In this document: piece after piece, positions 56,664-64,000 of the stretch
Layout of the letters: each line of letters starts with the position of its first letter
Position numbering within the stretch: position 1 is the first letter of the stretch
Assembly: GCA_028282465.1 (NCBI GenBank)
Contig: JANQHX010000031.1
Location: forward strand, 41,896 to 105,895
DNA length: 64,000 nucleotides
Reading direction: 5' to 3'
Source: Gynuella sp.
GTDB taxonomy: Bacteria; Pseudomonadota; Gammaproteobacteria; Pseudomonadales; Natronospirillaceae
Made by a program: the position numbers and the translations under genes
Notes under the pieces: model-generated
Database searches by the model: none
What the model was told of the DNA's origin: nothing
What the model saw: the letters and a program-made list of their open reading frames with translations, nothing else

Positions 56664-57169
56664 AACATGCTTCCTTTATTTAATGAAAATAAATTGCTTT
56701 TCACTGTTTCATTGAGAAATAAAATCCTTCCACTCAGAACAGCAAGTGAGTTACGAAGTGAAACAGATGGCAGATCAAATAATGAAAACATTCAAAATTA
56801 CTGTTTAAGTATTTAAAATTTTATTTGTGATTAGGACTAGCGTGAATGATTGACAAATGGTGGTGCAGAGATGAGTATCTGAGAAACCTGACCTTGGATA
56901 GAAAGCCTTTAATGCGGTAGTGCTCGCGACTGGCAAATCACGCGAGTTAAAAGGAGCTGGCTCGAGTAAAGAAGTGCAATATATTAAATAGAAGCAGCAG
57001 CCGACTATGCAAAGGGCACCTAGTAAGGTTCCAGCTGATAGAACGCTGCCGCAAGTTCCAATAGATCACCATCAGTGTGTGGGCTGTTCTGGTTTCTATT
57101 AGTGACTTCTATAATTGGTTTATAAGACCGTTGTTGCTATACAATTTCGGGAATCCCCATATATAAAGA
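56664..57169. other. Gene-free AT-rich stretch
   Basis: About 500 bp between the secreted-protein genes. I see no supported coding frame; the longest small frame is 24 codons at 56846-56920 and has no homology cue. No tRNA signature, no clear repeat. It should hold the promoter of the minus-strand operon starting at 56663. Nothing else can be supported. Confidence 0.5.
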
Positions 57170-58042
57170 CTAGCGTTTTCTTAAAAGATTTGGTTCTACA
57201 AATCGTTTTCGTTTATGAGGCTCTTGTTGCCAAATAAGAGGTGAATTTGACCAATAATTGTTAATAAAGTTACGATTTACGTTGTCACCGTAAGCATTAA
57301 ATATACGAAATCTTTCATTCTCGTACATTTCGAAAATGCCATATTCGTTACCATGGTTATCCCTAATAGCAACCAAAAGAATGTCACAAAGGGTATTTAT
57401 GCCTTCACCTAAAGAGCACTCGGCAGCATCGGCAATGAATCCGTAGTTGTAAAATTGATGATTATCATCTCGATTGTCCATTAGGGTTACATGGATTTCT
57501 CGGTTATCTCTGTCTCGACTTACGCGATAGCTGTGCATTTCATGGTTTGGATCAACATAGCTAATTTCAAATTTTTCCCATGGCCCAATTGCTGTTCTAT
57601 TCGCATTAACTTCTTCGCCGCCAGCACTTTCAGCAACAACATATTGTCCGTGATAGGTTCTCAAAGCGACTCGGTTTGTTCCATCATTAGTAGATACAAT
57701 TTCAAACTTTTCATGGCTTTTCATCCAAGTGGCATTGGCATTTAAGCCATGACCACCGCCATGTAACGCACTAAGGTAATGAATACCATCATAGGTTCGA
57801 AAGCTGACTGTACCATCGTCGTGAGTCACCATTGTAAATGTTTCCCACTCGTAAGCAGCGCTCCTGTCTGACTTTAATGTGCTACCACCACCATCATGTG
57901 CCACAAAGAAATGTCCATTATAAGTTTTAATATATACCTTTACCTCATTTAAGGGTTCGACGGGAGCTTCTGATTGAGCCAAACAAATTGAACTTGCACT
58001 AACTGTAATAATAGCTATTGCATATCGAATTAAGTACTTCAT
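57170..58042 (-). CDS. Secreted protein with fascin-like beta-trefoil repeats
   Basis: A 290 aa exported protein: signal peptide about 1-22. Then come three tandem ~40 residue repeats of the FRG1/fascin-like trefoil: VYIKTYNGHFFVAHDGGG, VSFRTYDGIHYLSALHGGG and VALRTYHGQYVVAESAGG. Each is followed by an acidic W/H-E-x-F strand. The last ~115 residues are a separate domain with two Cys (AECSLGEGINTLCDIL) and an Arg/Lys-rich end. Bacterial trefoil proteins of this type usually bind carbohydrate or protein surfaces. Function here unknown. Confidence 0.72.
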   Translation of the reverse strand: MKYLIRYAIAIITVSASSICLAQSEAPVEPLNEVKVYIKTYNGHFFVAHDGGGSTLKSDRSAAYEWETFTMVTHDDGTVSFRTYDGIHYLSALHGGGHGLNANATWMKSHEKFEIVSTNDGTNRVALRTYHGQYVVAESAGGEEVNANRTAIGPWEKFEISYVDPNHEMHSYRVSRDRDNREIHVTLMDNRDDNHQFYNYGFIADAAECSLGEGINTLCDILLVAIRDNHGNEYGIFEMYENERFRIFNAYGDNVNRNFINNYWSNSPLIWQQEPHKRKRFVEPNLLRKR

Positions 58043-58321
58043 TTTTTAATATCCTTATTTAAAACTAATCCAAAATCACAACTATTAGAAATCAGTATCT
58101 CTAACAGGTGTACTATTGATCTGCCGATTCTATCTCTTGATGCTACGAGCACTGATAAAAGAGGTGTCAAATCAGCACAACCTCATATTAAAATCAAAAT
58201 GTGGATGAAATATGGCTAATGCAGTCTAAACCAAATTATCGCGTTAGCAGATGTCGTTTGATAAACTGGAATTCGTAACGCTTCTCCCAAATCACTAAAA
58301 AGATGAACTCTGAGGTATTTT

Positions 58322-58996
58322 ATGATTCAAGTTTTAATCGTTGAAGATGAGCTCGATATAGGGGTTTTGGTTAAAAACTTAGTGAATAAAGCAGGTATGC
58401 AGGCTCACCATATTGATCGTGGGGATGAAGCACTCAAATGGATTAAACAAAATGAACCTGATATTGTTGTACTTGACCTTTCGTTACCAGGCTTAAGTGG
58501 TGAAAATATATGCCGTAGCGTGCGAAGATTTTCTGATATCCCCATAATCATGGCTACTGCTAAAGTAGAAGAAGTTGACCGGTTAATAGGATTTGAGCTT
58601 GGAGCAAATGACTATCTATGCAAACCCTATAGTTCAAAAGAGTTGATTGCTCGAATTAAAAATTTATTACGTATTTTTTATCCAGAACAAAGGGAAAACC
58701 AAAGCAATATTTATTTAGAACACAAACAGCTTGAAGTGTACCTAGATGATAATAGGATTCACTTATCTAACGTGGAATACAAACTGTTTTCACTGTTATA
58801 TAACCACCCGAAAAGAGTATATTCTCGCGAGCAAATTATTGATTGTATTCATGATGAGCAGAGAGATACATCAGACAGATCAGTCGATAGTCTGGTTAAA
58901 AAACTCAGAAAAAAACTTAAACAACTCGACACGAACCATAATTTCATTCAGTCTGTTTACGGAGTCGGATACCGGTTCGATCCACTTATTGATTAA
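58322..58996 (+). CDS. BaeR-like OmpR-family response regulator
   Basis: A 224 aa regulator. Receiver with VLIVEDELDIG, phospho-acceptor Asp52 in IVVLDLSLPG, and YLCKPYSSKEL. Winged helix with LSNVEYKLFSLLYNHPKRVYSREQ and a C-terminal SVYGVGYRFDPL close to BaeR (AVYGVGYRWE). Followed 73 bp later by its kinase. Regulates envelope stress or efflux in E. coli; here the adjacent secreted-protein or solute-binding genes could be targets, by position only. Confidence 0.85.
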   Translation: MIQVLIVEDELDIGVLVKNLVNKAGMQAHHIDRGDEALKWIKQNEPDIVVLDLSLPGLSGENICRSVRRFSDIPIIMATAKVEEVDRLIGFELGANDYLCKPYSSKELIARIKNLLRIFYPEQRENQSNIYLEHKQLEVYLDDNRIHLSNVEYKLFSLLYNHPKRVYSREQIIDCIHDEQRDTSDRSVDSLVKKLRKKLKQLDTNHNFIQSVYGVGYRFDPLID

Positions 58997-59069
58997 GAAT
59001 ACAGTTTTCTAGTTTAGTCAAAAATATTTTGTATTTTAATTTTGAATACGATATGAATTTTATAATTCA

Positions 59070-60605
59070 ATGAATAAAATTACTGTCCCTTTTTACAAGT
59101 CTATTAGCACCACCCTGTTTAGAAGAGTATTTTTACTGTATCTATTCATCGCGATTCTTACTACTAGCCTACATATGCTAATAGAGTTTCGCAACACTAA
59201 GGCAAATATTAACACCGAGCTTAAAACAATTAGTAAAGCGATTGAACCTGGTATAACAAAGGCACTATGGGATATTCATCATGAACAATTACAGTCAATT
59301 TTAGAAGGAACTCTCAGCCAGCCATCAATCATCGCGATAAAAGTCGAAAATGAATATGGTGAGGAAGTTAGTTTTATTATGGATAAGAATCTGCAATACA
59401 AAGCAACAAACCAATACTCTCGATACCAAATAGATAAGCAGATATATGAATTGAAAACTGATCTATTCTATTCAGACTCAGAGCAATTACATAAAACGGG
59501 CTCTCTTTATCTTTACTCTAACCACACCGTTGTATGGTCAAGAGTAAGATTCGGTTTCATACTTATAGTGGTAAATTCACTCTTAAAAAGTTTGGTTTTG
59601 TGGGCACTATTTATTCTATTTGCTAAGCGTATTATTACCCGCCCTATGAGTGCAATTGTGGATAGAATACAGCTAATTAAAGACCAAGGATTGTCAATCG
59701 ACCAACCTAAGAATATTTCTGATTATGGCAGCAATGAAATTGAATTGCTTAAGCAAACTTTGGATGCGATGTTTGACAAAATGAAAAGGCAGCAAACATC
59801 ATTAGAAAATCATTCAGAACAACTAGAACATACGGTTGAAGAGCGCACAAAAGAACTAAAAGATGCGTATAATTCCCTAGAAAAGATACGAGATAACGAG
59901 CTTCGCATCTTGAACAGTAAAAGACAATTTATGTCAGACATATCTCATGAGCTCCGTACTCCCCTTTCTGTTATTAAACTTCAGATTGAATCTTTGGAGG
60001 CAGGCATTGACGATATACCAAGCCATTGCACAAAGCTTAATTTTCGAATAGATCAGATAGACCATATTATTGGTGATTTGGCCATTTTGGCCAAAATCGA
60101 TAACAATGAATTGTCATTTGACTTTAAGCCTGTAGATATTGGTTCTTTACTAAAAGATATGGCTGCATCATATGAGCCGCTCATAGAGAGTAATCAATTA
60201 TCTTTAGAAGTATCAATTGACATAGATCCATCGTTAAGAATTAATGCAGACGAGCAAAGGCTGAGGCAGGTTATATCTAATATACTAGACAACTCTATCA
60301 AGTATACCGCCCCTCCCGGATTGCTTTGCATTGAAGCTAGAACTATTTCTGATACTGTTATTATAAATATTAAGGATACTAAACCAAGCGTAGACATAAA
60401 TGAGATTCCAAACATATTCGAGCGACTATACCGCGTCGAAAACTCTCGTAATAGACATACCGGTGGATCTGGTCTCGGTTTGAGTATATGTAAGAGCTTT
60501 ATTGAAGCTCATGCTGGCAATATTTCAGCATCTATCAGTGACCTAGGTGGACTTTCTATAACAATTTCTATTCCTATTAATAGAGAAGATGATATACAGA
60601 ATTAG
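59070..60605 (+). CDS. BaeS-like membrane histidine kinase
   Basis: A 511 aa kinase. TM1 about 20-40, a periplasmic sensor of ~120 residues (ITKALWDIHHEQLQSILEG), TM2 about 165-187, HAMP, a coiled coil (EQLEHTVEERTKELKDAYNSLEKIR), HisKA with His293 in FMSDISHELRTPLSV, and a GHKL ATPase. The N box NILDNSIKYTA and G2 box TGGSGLGLSIC are intact. The G1 box reads DTKPSVD, lacking the usual glycines; BaeS itself has a relaxed G1 (DSAPGV), so activity is still likely. It pairs with the upstream regulator. Confidence 0.82.
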   Translation: MNKITVPFYKSISTTLFRRVFLLYLFIAILTTSLHMLIEFRNTKANINTELKTISKAIEPGITKALWDIHHEQLQSILEGTLSQPSIIAIKVENEYGEEVSFIMDKNLQYKATNQYSRYQIDKQIYELKTDLFYSDSEQLHKTGSLYLYSNHTVVWSRVRFGFILIVVNSLLKSLVLWALFILFAKRIITRPMSAIVDRIQLIKDQGLSIDQPKNISDYGSNEIELLKQTLDAMFDKMKRQQTSLENHSEQLEHTVEERTKELKDAYNSLEKIRDNELRILNSKRQFMSDISHELRTPLSVIKLQIESLEAGIDDIPSHCTKLNFRIDQIDHIIGDLAILAKIDNNELSFDFKPVDIGSLLKDMAASYEPLIESNQLSLEVSIDIDPSLRINADEQRLRQVISNILDNSIKYTAPPGLLCIEARTISDTVIINIKDTKPSVDINEIPNIFERLYRVENSRNRHTGGSGLGLSICKSFIEAHAGNISASISDLGGLSITISIPINREDDIQN

Positions 60606-60790
60606 TCACCGCCATAATTAAGGTTTTTAAAGGCTAGCAATAATACTGATATGCATATTTGTAAGATGCACTAGATTTTCACGTAATAACCAGAACAAAA
60701 TTCATCAAACACTCAAATGCAAAGACACACAGGAGTTTTATATTCTTCACTGGAAAGAATTAAAACCTAAATCTTTGACTAAAAGACACT

Positions 60791-61594
60791 CTATTCAATT
60801 TTATACCTACCATTATTTAAGTTTTCAAAATACGAGTCGTAATTCCCTGATTCTCGTATTATCTCAATTCCTGAATTAAACCATTCGACTATTTCTTCAG
60901 CATTGTCTATCTTCTTTGAAACCAATAATACAAGAGGCCCTTTCAGTATTGGTTTTTTATGATAAGTAATTTGTTCACGCTGCTCTTTAGTAAACGAGTC
61001 TTGAAGAGATTGAATACCTGCTTCAAGAGTAAATGGAAATAGATCTATTCGTCCATGCAACAGTTTTCGCATATTTATTAAGTCTTCTGGTACCCGTGAA
61101 ATTGTATAGTCCCCAGAAGCTTCAGCTATTTTAAAGGCTTCACCATAATAAAGGCTCCCAGTTGCACCAATTCTCCATTTTTTGAGATCTTCTATTTGAT
61201 TCCAGTCGAATTCCAGGTCTTTTCGATGGAATAACACGATTGTTTCTTCAAAAATAGGGTTCGTGAAGTAATAGTCGTTGGCGCGATCTTCAATAGGCGA
61301 CCACCCTCCTGAAGCATCCCATTCACCTTGCTTAACCAATTCTAAACTACGCTTAGTTGGGAAATATCCGAATTCAACTTCAACACCATGTACCGCAAAG
61401 GCATCACTAATTATGTGATTCATCAAGCCTTGATTGGGTAGAGATTTGGAGCTAAATGGAGACCATTCTTCACCCGCAATTCTTACTGTTTCTGCCTCTG
61501 TAAAACTGCTAACTATAAGAAGTAATGATGCTATAAATATTTTTCCAGTCGTGATTTTTAGGGTTACCATAAATTGAAGCCTAACTGTTTTCAA
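60791..61594 (-). CDS. Periplasmic family-3 solute-binding-like protein 2
   Basis: A 267 aa exported protein (signal segment 15-34, FIASLLLIVSSFTEA). The N-terminal lobe has VRIAGEEWSPFSSKSLPNQGLMNHIISDAF, the fold of family-3 binding proteins; the C-terminal lobe is complete. It is a distant relative of the protein at 6248-6991. No ABC partners are adjacent; it follows the BaeRS-like pair in convergent direction. An internal ATG 9 codons in could be the true start. Confidence 0.75.
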   Translation of the reverse strand: MKTVRLQFMVTLKITTGKIFIASLLLIVSSFTEAETVRIAGEEWSPFSSKSLPNQGLMNHIISDAFAVHGVEVEFGYFPTKRSLELVKQGEWDASGGWSPIEDRANDYYFTNPIFEETIVLFHRKDLEFDWNQIEDLKKWRIGATGSLYYGEAFKIAEASGDYTISRVPEDLINMRKLLHGRIDLFPFTLEAGIQSLQDSFTKEQREQITYHKKPILKGPLVLLVSKKIDNAEEIVEWFNSGIEIIRESGNYDSYFENLNNGRYKIE

Positions 61595-61825
61595 TTCAAT
61601 CGTGATAATTTTATGGGAAAATCATTCCACCATCCAGTTGAATTAAATTTTTGATTGATGAGGGAAAAATCGCCAACTCTTTCAACAGTTTAAGAGGCAT
61701 CAGTTTTATCGCATTTAATATTACATCGCCTAATTACCGATATTCCTGACCCATTAGAAATACCGAATAAATTAACCAATTCCTATTTGGCCTTGTTAGA
61801 CTCAATTATCCTTTCTCAAAAACTG

Positions 61826-62280
61826 CTATTCCTCGTACTCATAGACGCCTAGCTCTTTCGCTCGTTCAAACCAAATGTTGGACATTTCGATGTCCTTGGA
61901 CACTCCAATTCCTTCGAAATAGCAACGCCCAACTTCAAAGACAGACTGTTGATCGCCCCTAATTGCAGCTTGAAGATAATAGTTAAAACAATCCTTCAGA
62001 TTTTTATCAACTCCTTCGCCAGTCTCAAGACAAACAGCAAGATCAAATAGCGCATCAGGCAAGTTTTTATCAGCGGCTTCTTTTAAGAATTTGCTGCTTT
62101 TGAAATATCTCTATCAACATGCTTGCCATGTAAATACCAACTACCAATAGCATACGCGGCCTCAGCTGATCCCTGCGAATATGCCTCCTGAAGTAATGCG
62201 AACACCTCCTCAGCTTTCTCCGGAGACTCGTTAATAGTCTTTAAAGCCTTTTCATAAGAACTGTTTATTGTCTCAGCCAT
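61826..62280 (-). pseudogene. Sel1-repeat gene with a one-base frameshift
   Basis: Two adjacent frames, 62280-62083 and the frame ending at 61826, encode complementary parts of one Sel1-repeat protein. The first ends KHVDRDISKAANS then a stop. The second is open from about 62110 and runs LKEAADKNLPDALFDLAVC ... YFEGIGVSKDIEM ... WFERAKELG. Adding one base near 62083-62090 (in TTCTTAAAAG) joins KAANS to LKEAAD at the exact spacing of a Sel1 repeat (D-x-x-KA-x-x-x-x-x-x-AA), giving about 151 aa. Sel1 proteins are solenoids that bind other proteins and often act as immunity or adaptor proteins near polymorphic toxins. Either inactivated by a true frameshift or a sequence error. Confidence 0.7.
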
Positions 62281-62296
62281 TTCAATTCCTAACTAG

Positions 62297-62527
62297 TTAG
62301 GGGGACACATTCACAAGCTGACATAATATCTCATTTTCTCCGAATAGGTTTTTACCTTCTAGCAATGAAAGCTTACTTATAAGCCAACCAATAAAGATTG
62401 ATAAAGACTCTCTCTGCGCTATCAGGTTTACACTCACATCATTCAATTTAGCATCAAATACTTTACTATTTCGTTGCTTAAAGATTTCTTCAATTTCATC
62501 GAACAGATGATAAATACTGCTTTCCAT
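62297..62527 (-). CDS. Small acidic hypothetical protein in the Rhs island
   Basis: A 76 aa soluble protein (MESSIYHLFDEIEEIFKQRN). No recognised family. It sits between Sel1-repeat genes with very short gaps: 2 bp after the stop of the extended upstream Sel1 frame and 16 bp before the next start. Position suggests an accessory or immunity protein, unproven. Confidence 0.55.
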   Translation of the reverse strand: MESSIYHLFDEIEEIFKQRNSKVFDAKLNDVSVNLIAQRESLSIFIGWLISKLSLLEGKNLFGENEILCQLVNVSP

Positions 62528-62529
62528 TC

Positions 62530-62660
62530 TTAAAACTCTTTTAATATTTCACAAGCCGATATCTTAAGAGGCTGTGAATTCAGGTAAGCATTGATAGCGC
62601 GCTTTGTTTTAGGAGTAATGTCCTCTGTACCGTGTAAGCCATCTTCCTTTAATATCCTTT
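62530..62660 (-). pseudogene. Out-of-frame C-terminal extension of the upstream Sel1 gene
   Basis: Open reading frame in a different phase (open 62697-62530), with no ATG, GTG or TTG, encoding IKRILKEDGLHGTEDITPK and then KTKRAINAYLNSQPLKI before ending 2 bp before the next ATG at 62527. If one A were missing from the run at the Sel1 stop (CACAAATAAAAAGG), the upstream gene would read through into this frame and gain about 44 residues. Composition is protein-like and spacing to the next gene is operon-like. Alternative: leftover of another toxin or immunity gene. Confidence 0.5.
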
Positions 62661-63182
62661 TTATTTGTGCAAACTCTGCAGCAAAGTTGTAGCATCTTCA
62701 TAACCTTGTTTGGAAGACAAGTATAAATAATTAAGCCCCTTTTCTACATCTAGCCTAGCTCCCCCTGTTCCATAGTAGAGCATTGTTCCGTAGATATATT
62801 GAGCTTGGGGCAAATCCAGTTCAGCTGAATCTTTAAAATACTTATAAGCCAACATCTTGTCTTCCTCCAATAACTCGCCGACATCATGGTAAACACCCAA
62901 GCTATACAAGGCGAAGGGGTCTCTAGCATTTGCAGCTTCTTTTAGTTGATCAAGATGTCTCTTAATAAAATCACTTTCTTCTTCGTTTTCATTTGAATAT
63001 ATCGAGGCAAGTACCAGTGCAAGAGAGCAATTTTTTAAACTTGAAGATGCAATTAGTTCATGTCCCTTTATAACATTCCCCTCTTCAAGCAGATTATAAG
63101 CACTAAGAAGCTCTTCTGAATCATGGCTTTCTGAAAGCTTTTTTAAAAAATAGTCTTCATCAAACTGTCGATAGTAAAACAT
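62661..63182 (-). CDS. Sel1-repeat protein, candidate immunity protein
   Basis: A 173 aa cytosolic Sel1-repeat protein with repeats such as DPFALYSLGVYHDVGELLEED and QYIYGTMLYYGTGGARLDVEKGL. Its ATG (63182-63180) immediately follows the TAA that ends the frame-corrected Rhs toxin (63183-63185), so toxin and this gene would be translationally coupled. That position is typical for a cognate immunity protein. It may extend further at its C-terminus (see the out-of-frame stretch at 62530-62660). Confidence 0.72.
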   Translation of the reverse strand: MFYYRQFDEDYFLKKLSESHDSEELLSAYNLLEEGNVIKGHELIASSSLKNCSLALVLASIYSNENEEESDFIKRHLDQLKEAANARDPFALYSLGVYHDVGELLEEDKMLAYKYFKDSAELDLPQAQYIYGTMLYYGTGGARLDVEKGLNYLYLSSKQGYEDATTLLQSLHK

Positions 63183-64000
63183 TTAACCACCTCTTTGGTA
63201 ATTCTGACCTTTGGGACCAGTGCATCTAACCGTTACATGCTTTGCTTGACACCCTAATCTAATCTTAGAAAGCTTTTCAGCAGTTCTCTCAGCATCTTTC
63301 CTTGAATGTGAGGCCCAAACCGCTTGTTTACACTGCTGTTTCGGATCTCGGGACAATTACCAGGTATGTTATCATTGCAGCATGATACAACCGCGCAAAC
63401 CCATAATCCTTTTCTTTTATCTGGCTTGATGGGGGATTTTTTTGGTGATGGCTTTGTTACTGTGGGTTTAGGTAATTTATTGCCTGTACAGGCAGGATGA
63501 GCTGGTGCTCTGGCACAAGTATTGGTGAGAGAATCAGGAAACAAACCCAACGGATCAACTTTAGTAAGAGGATTTCCGAGCACATAAGCATAAGTATTCA
63601 ACCCACCCCGAAGTCCGATTGGGTCGGATTGGATGTAACGGCCTAGGCTAGGATCGTAATCTCTGTTGTAGTTATAACTATACCCAGTCTCGCCATCCCG
63701 ATACTGACCCGGGAATGCCAATAACTGTTCAACACCACTGGCAATTTCTTCATGTACTTCGCCAAAAGGTGTGGTGTGAATTTCCCATACCTTTTCTTGG
63801 TTGGCATTGGTTAGGATTCTGGGCGTGCCTAGGTGATCATTGTGAATATGGAGTAGAGATGAGGTTGTGGTGTCTCGTGACCCTTCAATGACTTCAATCT
63901 TAACCGCATCGGCAATGACGCTGCCGGTGGCATTACCATGCAACAGTAATTGAACGTTATCTAGGTTTTCTTCTCCGACTGTGACGGTAGTAATGTACTG
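63183..64000 (-). pseudogene. 3' end of an Rhs-type polymorphic toxin gene, frameshifted tip
   Basis: Partial at the window edge; the frame is open to 64000 with no start here. It encodes the Rhs core end: IHNDHLGTPRILTNANQEKVWE, FPGQYRDGETGYSYNYNRDYDPSLGRYIQSDPIGLRGGLNTYAYV and DPLGLFPDS, the conserved boundary before a variable toxin tip. The tip has a Pro/Lys linker (LPKPTVTKPSPKKSPIKPDKRKG), then a Cys-rich segment (WVCAVVSCCNDNIPGNCP). As given the frame stops at 63254, but a shifted frame from 63352 to 63183 continues RDPKQQCKQAVWASHSRKD ... LGCQAKHVTVRCTGPKGQNYQRGG. One missing base in the CCC at 63350-63352 would join them. The toxin activity is not identified; it looks like an uncharacterised Cys-containing Rhs tip. 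Confidence 0.78.

Noticed and set aside
56846..56920. 24-codon open frame in the gene-free stretch
   Set aside because: Too short, no clear ribosome-binding site and no recognisable composition; left as noise.
57000..57160. Possible transposase or IS remnant in the gene-free stretch
   Set aside because: Translations of all frames give only short stop-broken pieces without a recognisable transposase motif.

Overview
The window looks like chromosome of a marine-type gammaproteobacterium, probably in or near the Oceanospirillales/Pseudomonadales. The evidence is gene order and sequence style. It has the hisZ-purA-rnr-rlmB block, then rpsF-rpsR-(membrane protein)-rplI-dnaB-alr, then a Cpx-type envelope-stress locus and rpiA facing ilvA. 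I saw no tRNA, rRNA, CRISPR array or intact insertion sequence.

Layout. 1-6255: hisZ, purA, rnr and rlmB (nucleotide and histidine metabolism, RNA decay, rRNA methylation) plus a PilZ protein. The rnr frame has no ATG, GTG or TTG at its expected start; an ATC behind a good ribosome-binding site sits exactly where homologues begin. 6248-9633: a solute-binding protein, then a LemA/M48 membrane protease pair. 9777-14437: ribosomal proteins S6, S18 and L9, replicative helicase and alanine racemase. 14440-17131: cpxP-like gene facing cpxRA-like genes, with a CpxR-box candidate between them. 17209-30472: housekeeping and signalling genes (GNAT, YbaK, DUF2147, CheY-like, rpiA, ilvA, LytS/LytR-type pair, acyltransferase, ung, acuI-like, and a cytoplasmic histidine kinase with degenerate receivers). 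30542-44972: a macrodomain hydrolase, then a nitrogen-scavenging region. One operon encodes a BMP-type ABC importer, two isochorismatase-fold amidohydrolases (one strongly resembling biuret hydrolase, the other possibly a triuret hydrolase) and a cupin. A second operon encodes a peptide-type ABC importer and a formamidase. A divergent GntR/FCD regulator faces the first operon.

45179-52074 is the most unusual accessory region. Two related, secreted, extremely acidic proteins sharing a W-G-x-W-x-x-L-P-D signature are interleaved with a TPR/beta-barrel outer-membrane protein and a RstB/RstA-like two-component system. A near-identical 12-bp site lies about 60 bp before both acidic genes, and a MITE-like element lies between the two halves. 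I know of no described system with this composition. 52330-58042: a GH5-CBM6-CBM6 glycosidase with a XylR-type regulator, and several secreted proteins including one with a fascin-like trefoil. 58322-61594: a BaeRS-like pair and a second solute-binding protein.

61826-64000: the 3' end of an Rhs-type polymorphic toxin followed by tightly packed Sel1-repeat genes on the minus strand. The toxin tip, the candidate immunity gene and the last Sel1 gene each appear to lack one base at a short homopolymer. Restoring the base makes the toxin stop abut the next ATG exactly. This may be real decay or phase variation, or local sequence error.
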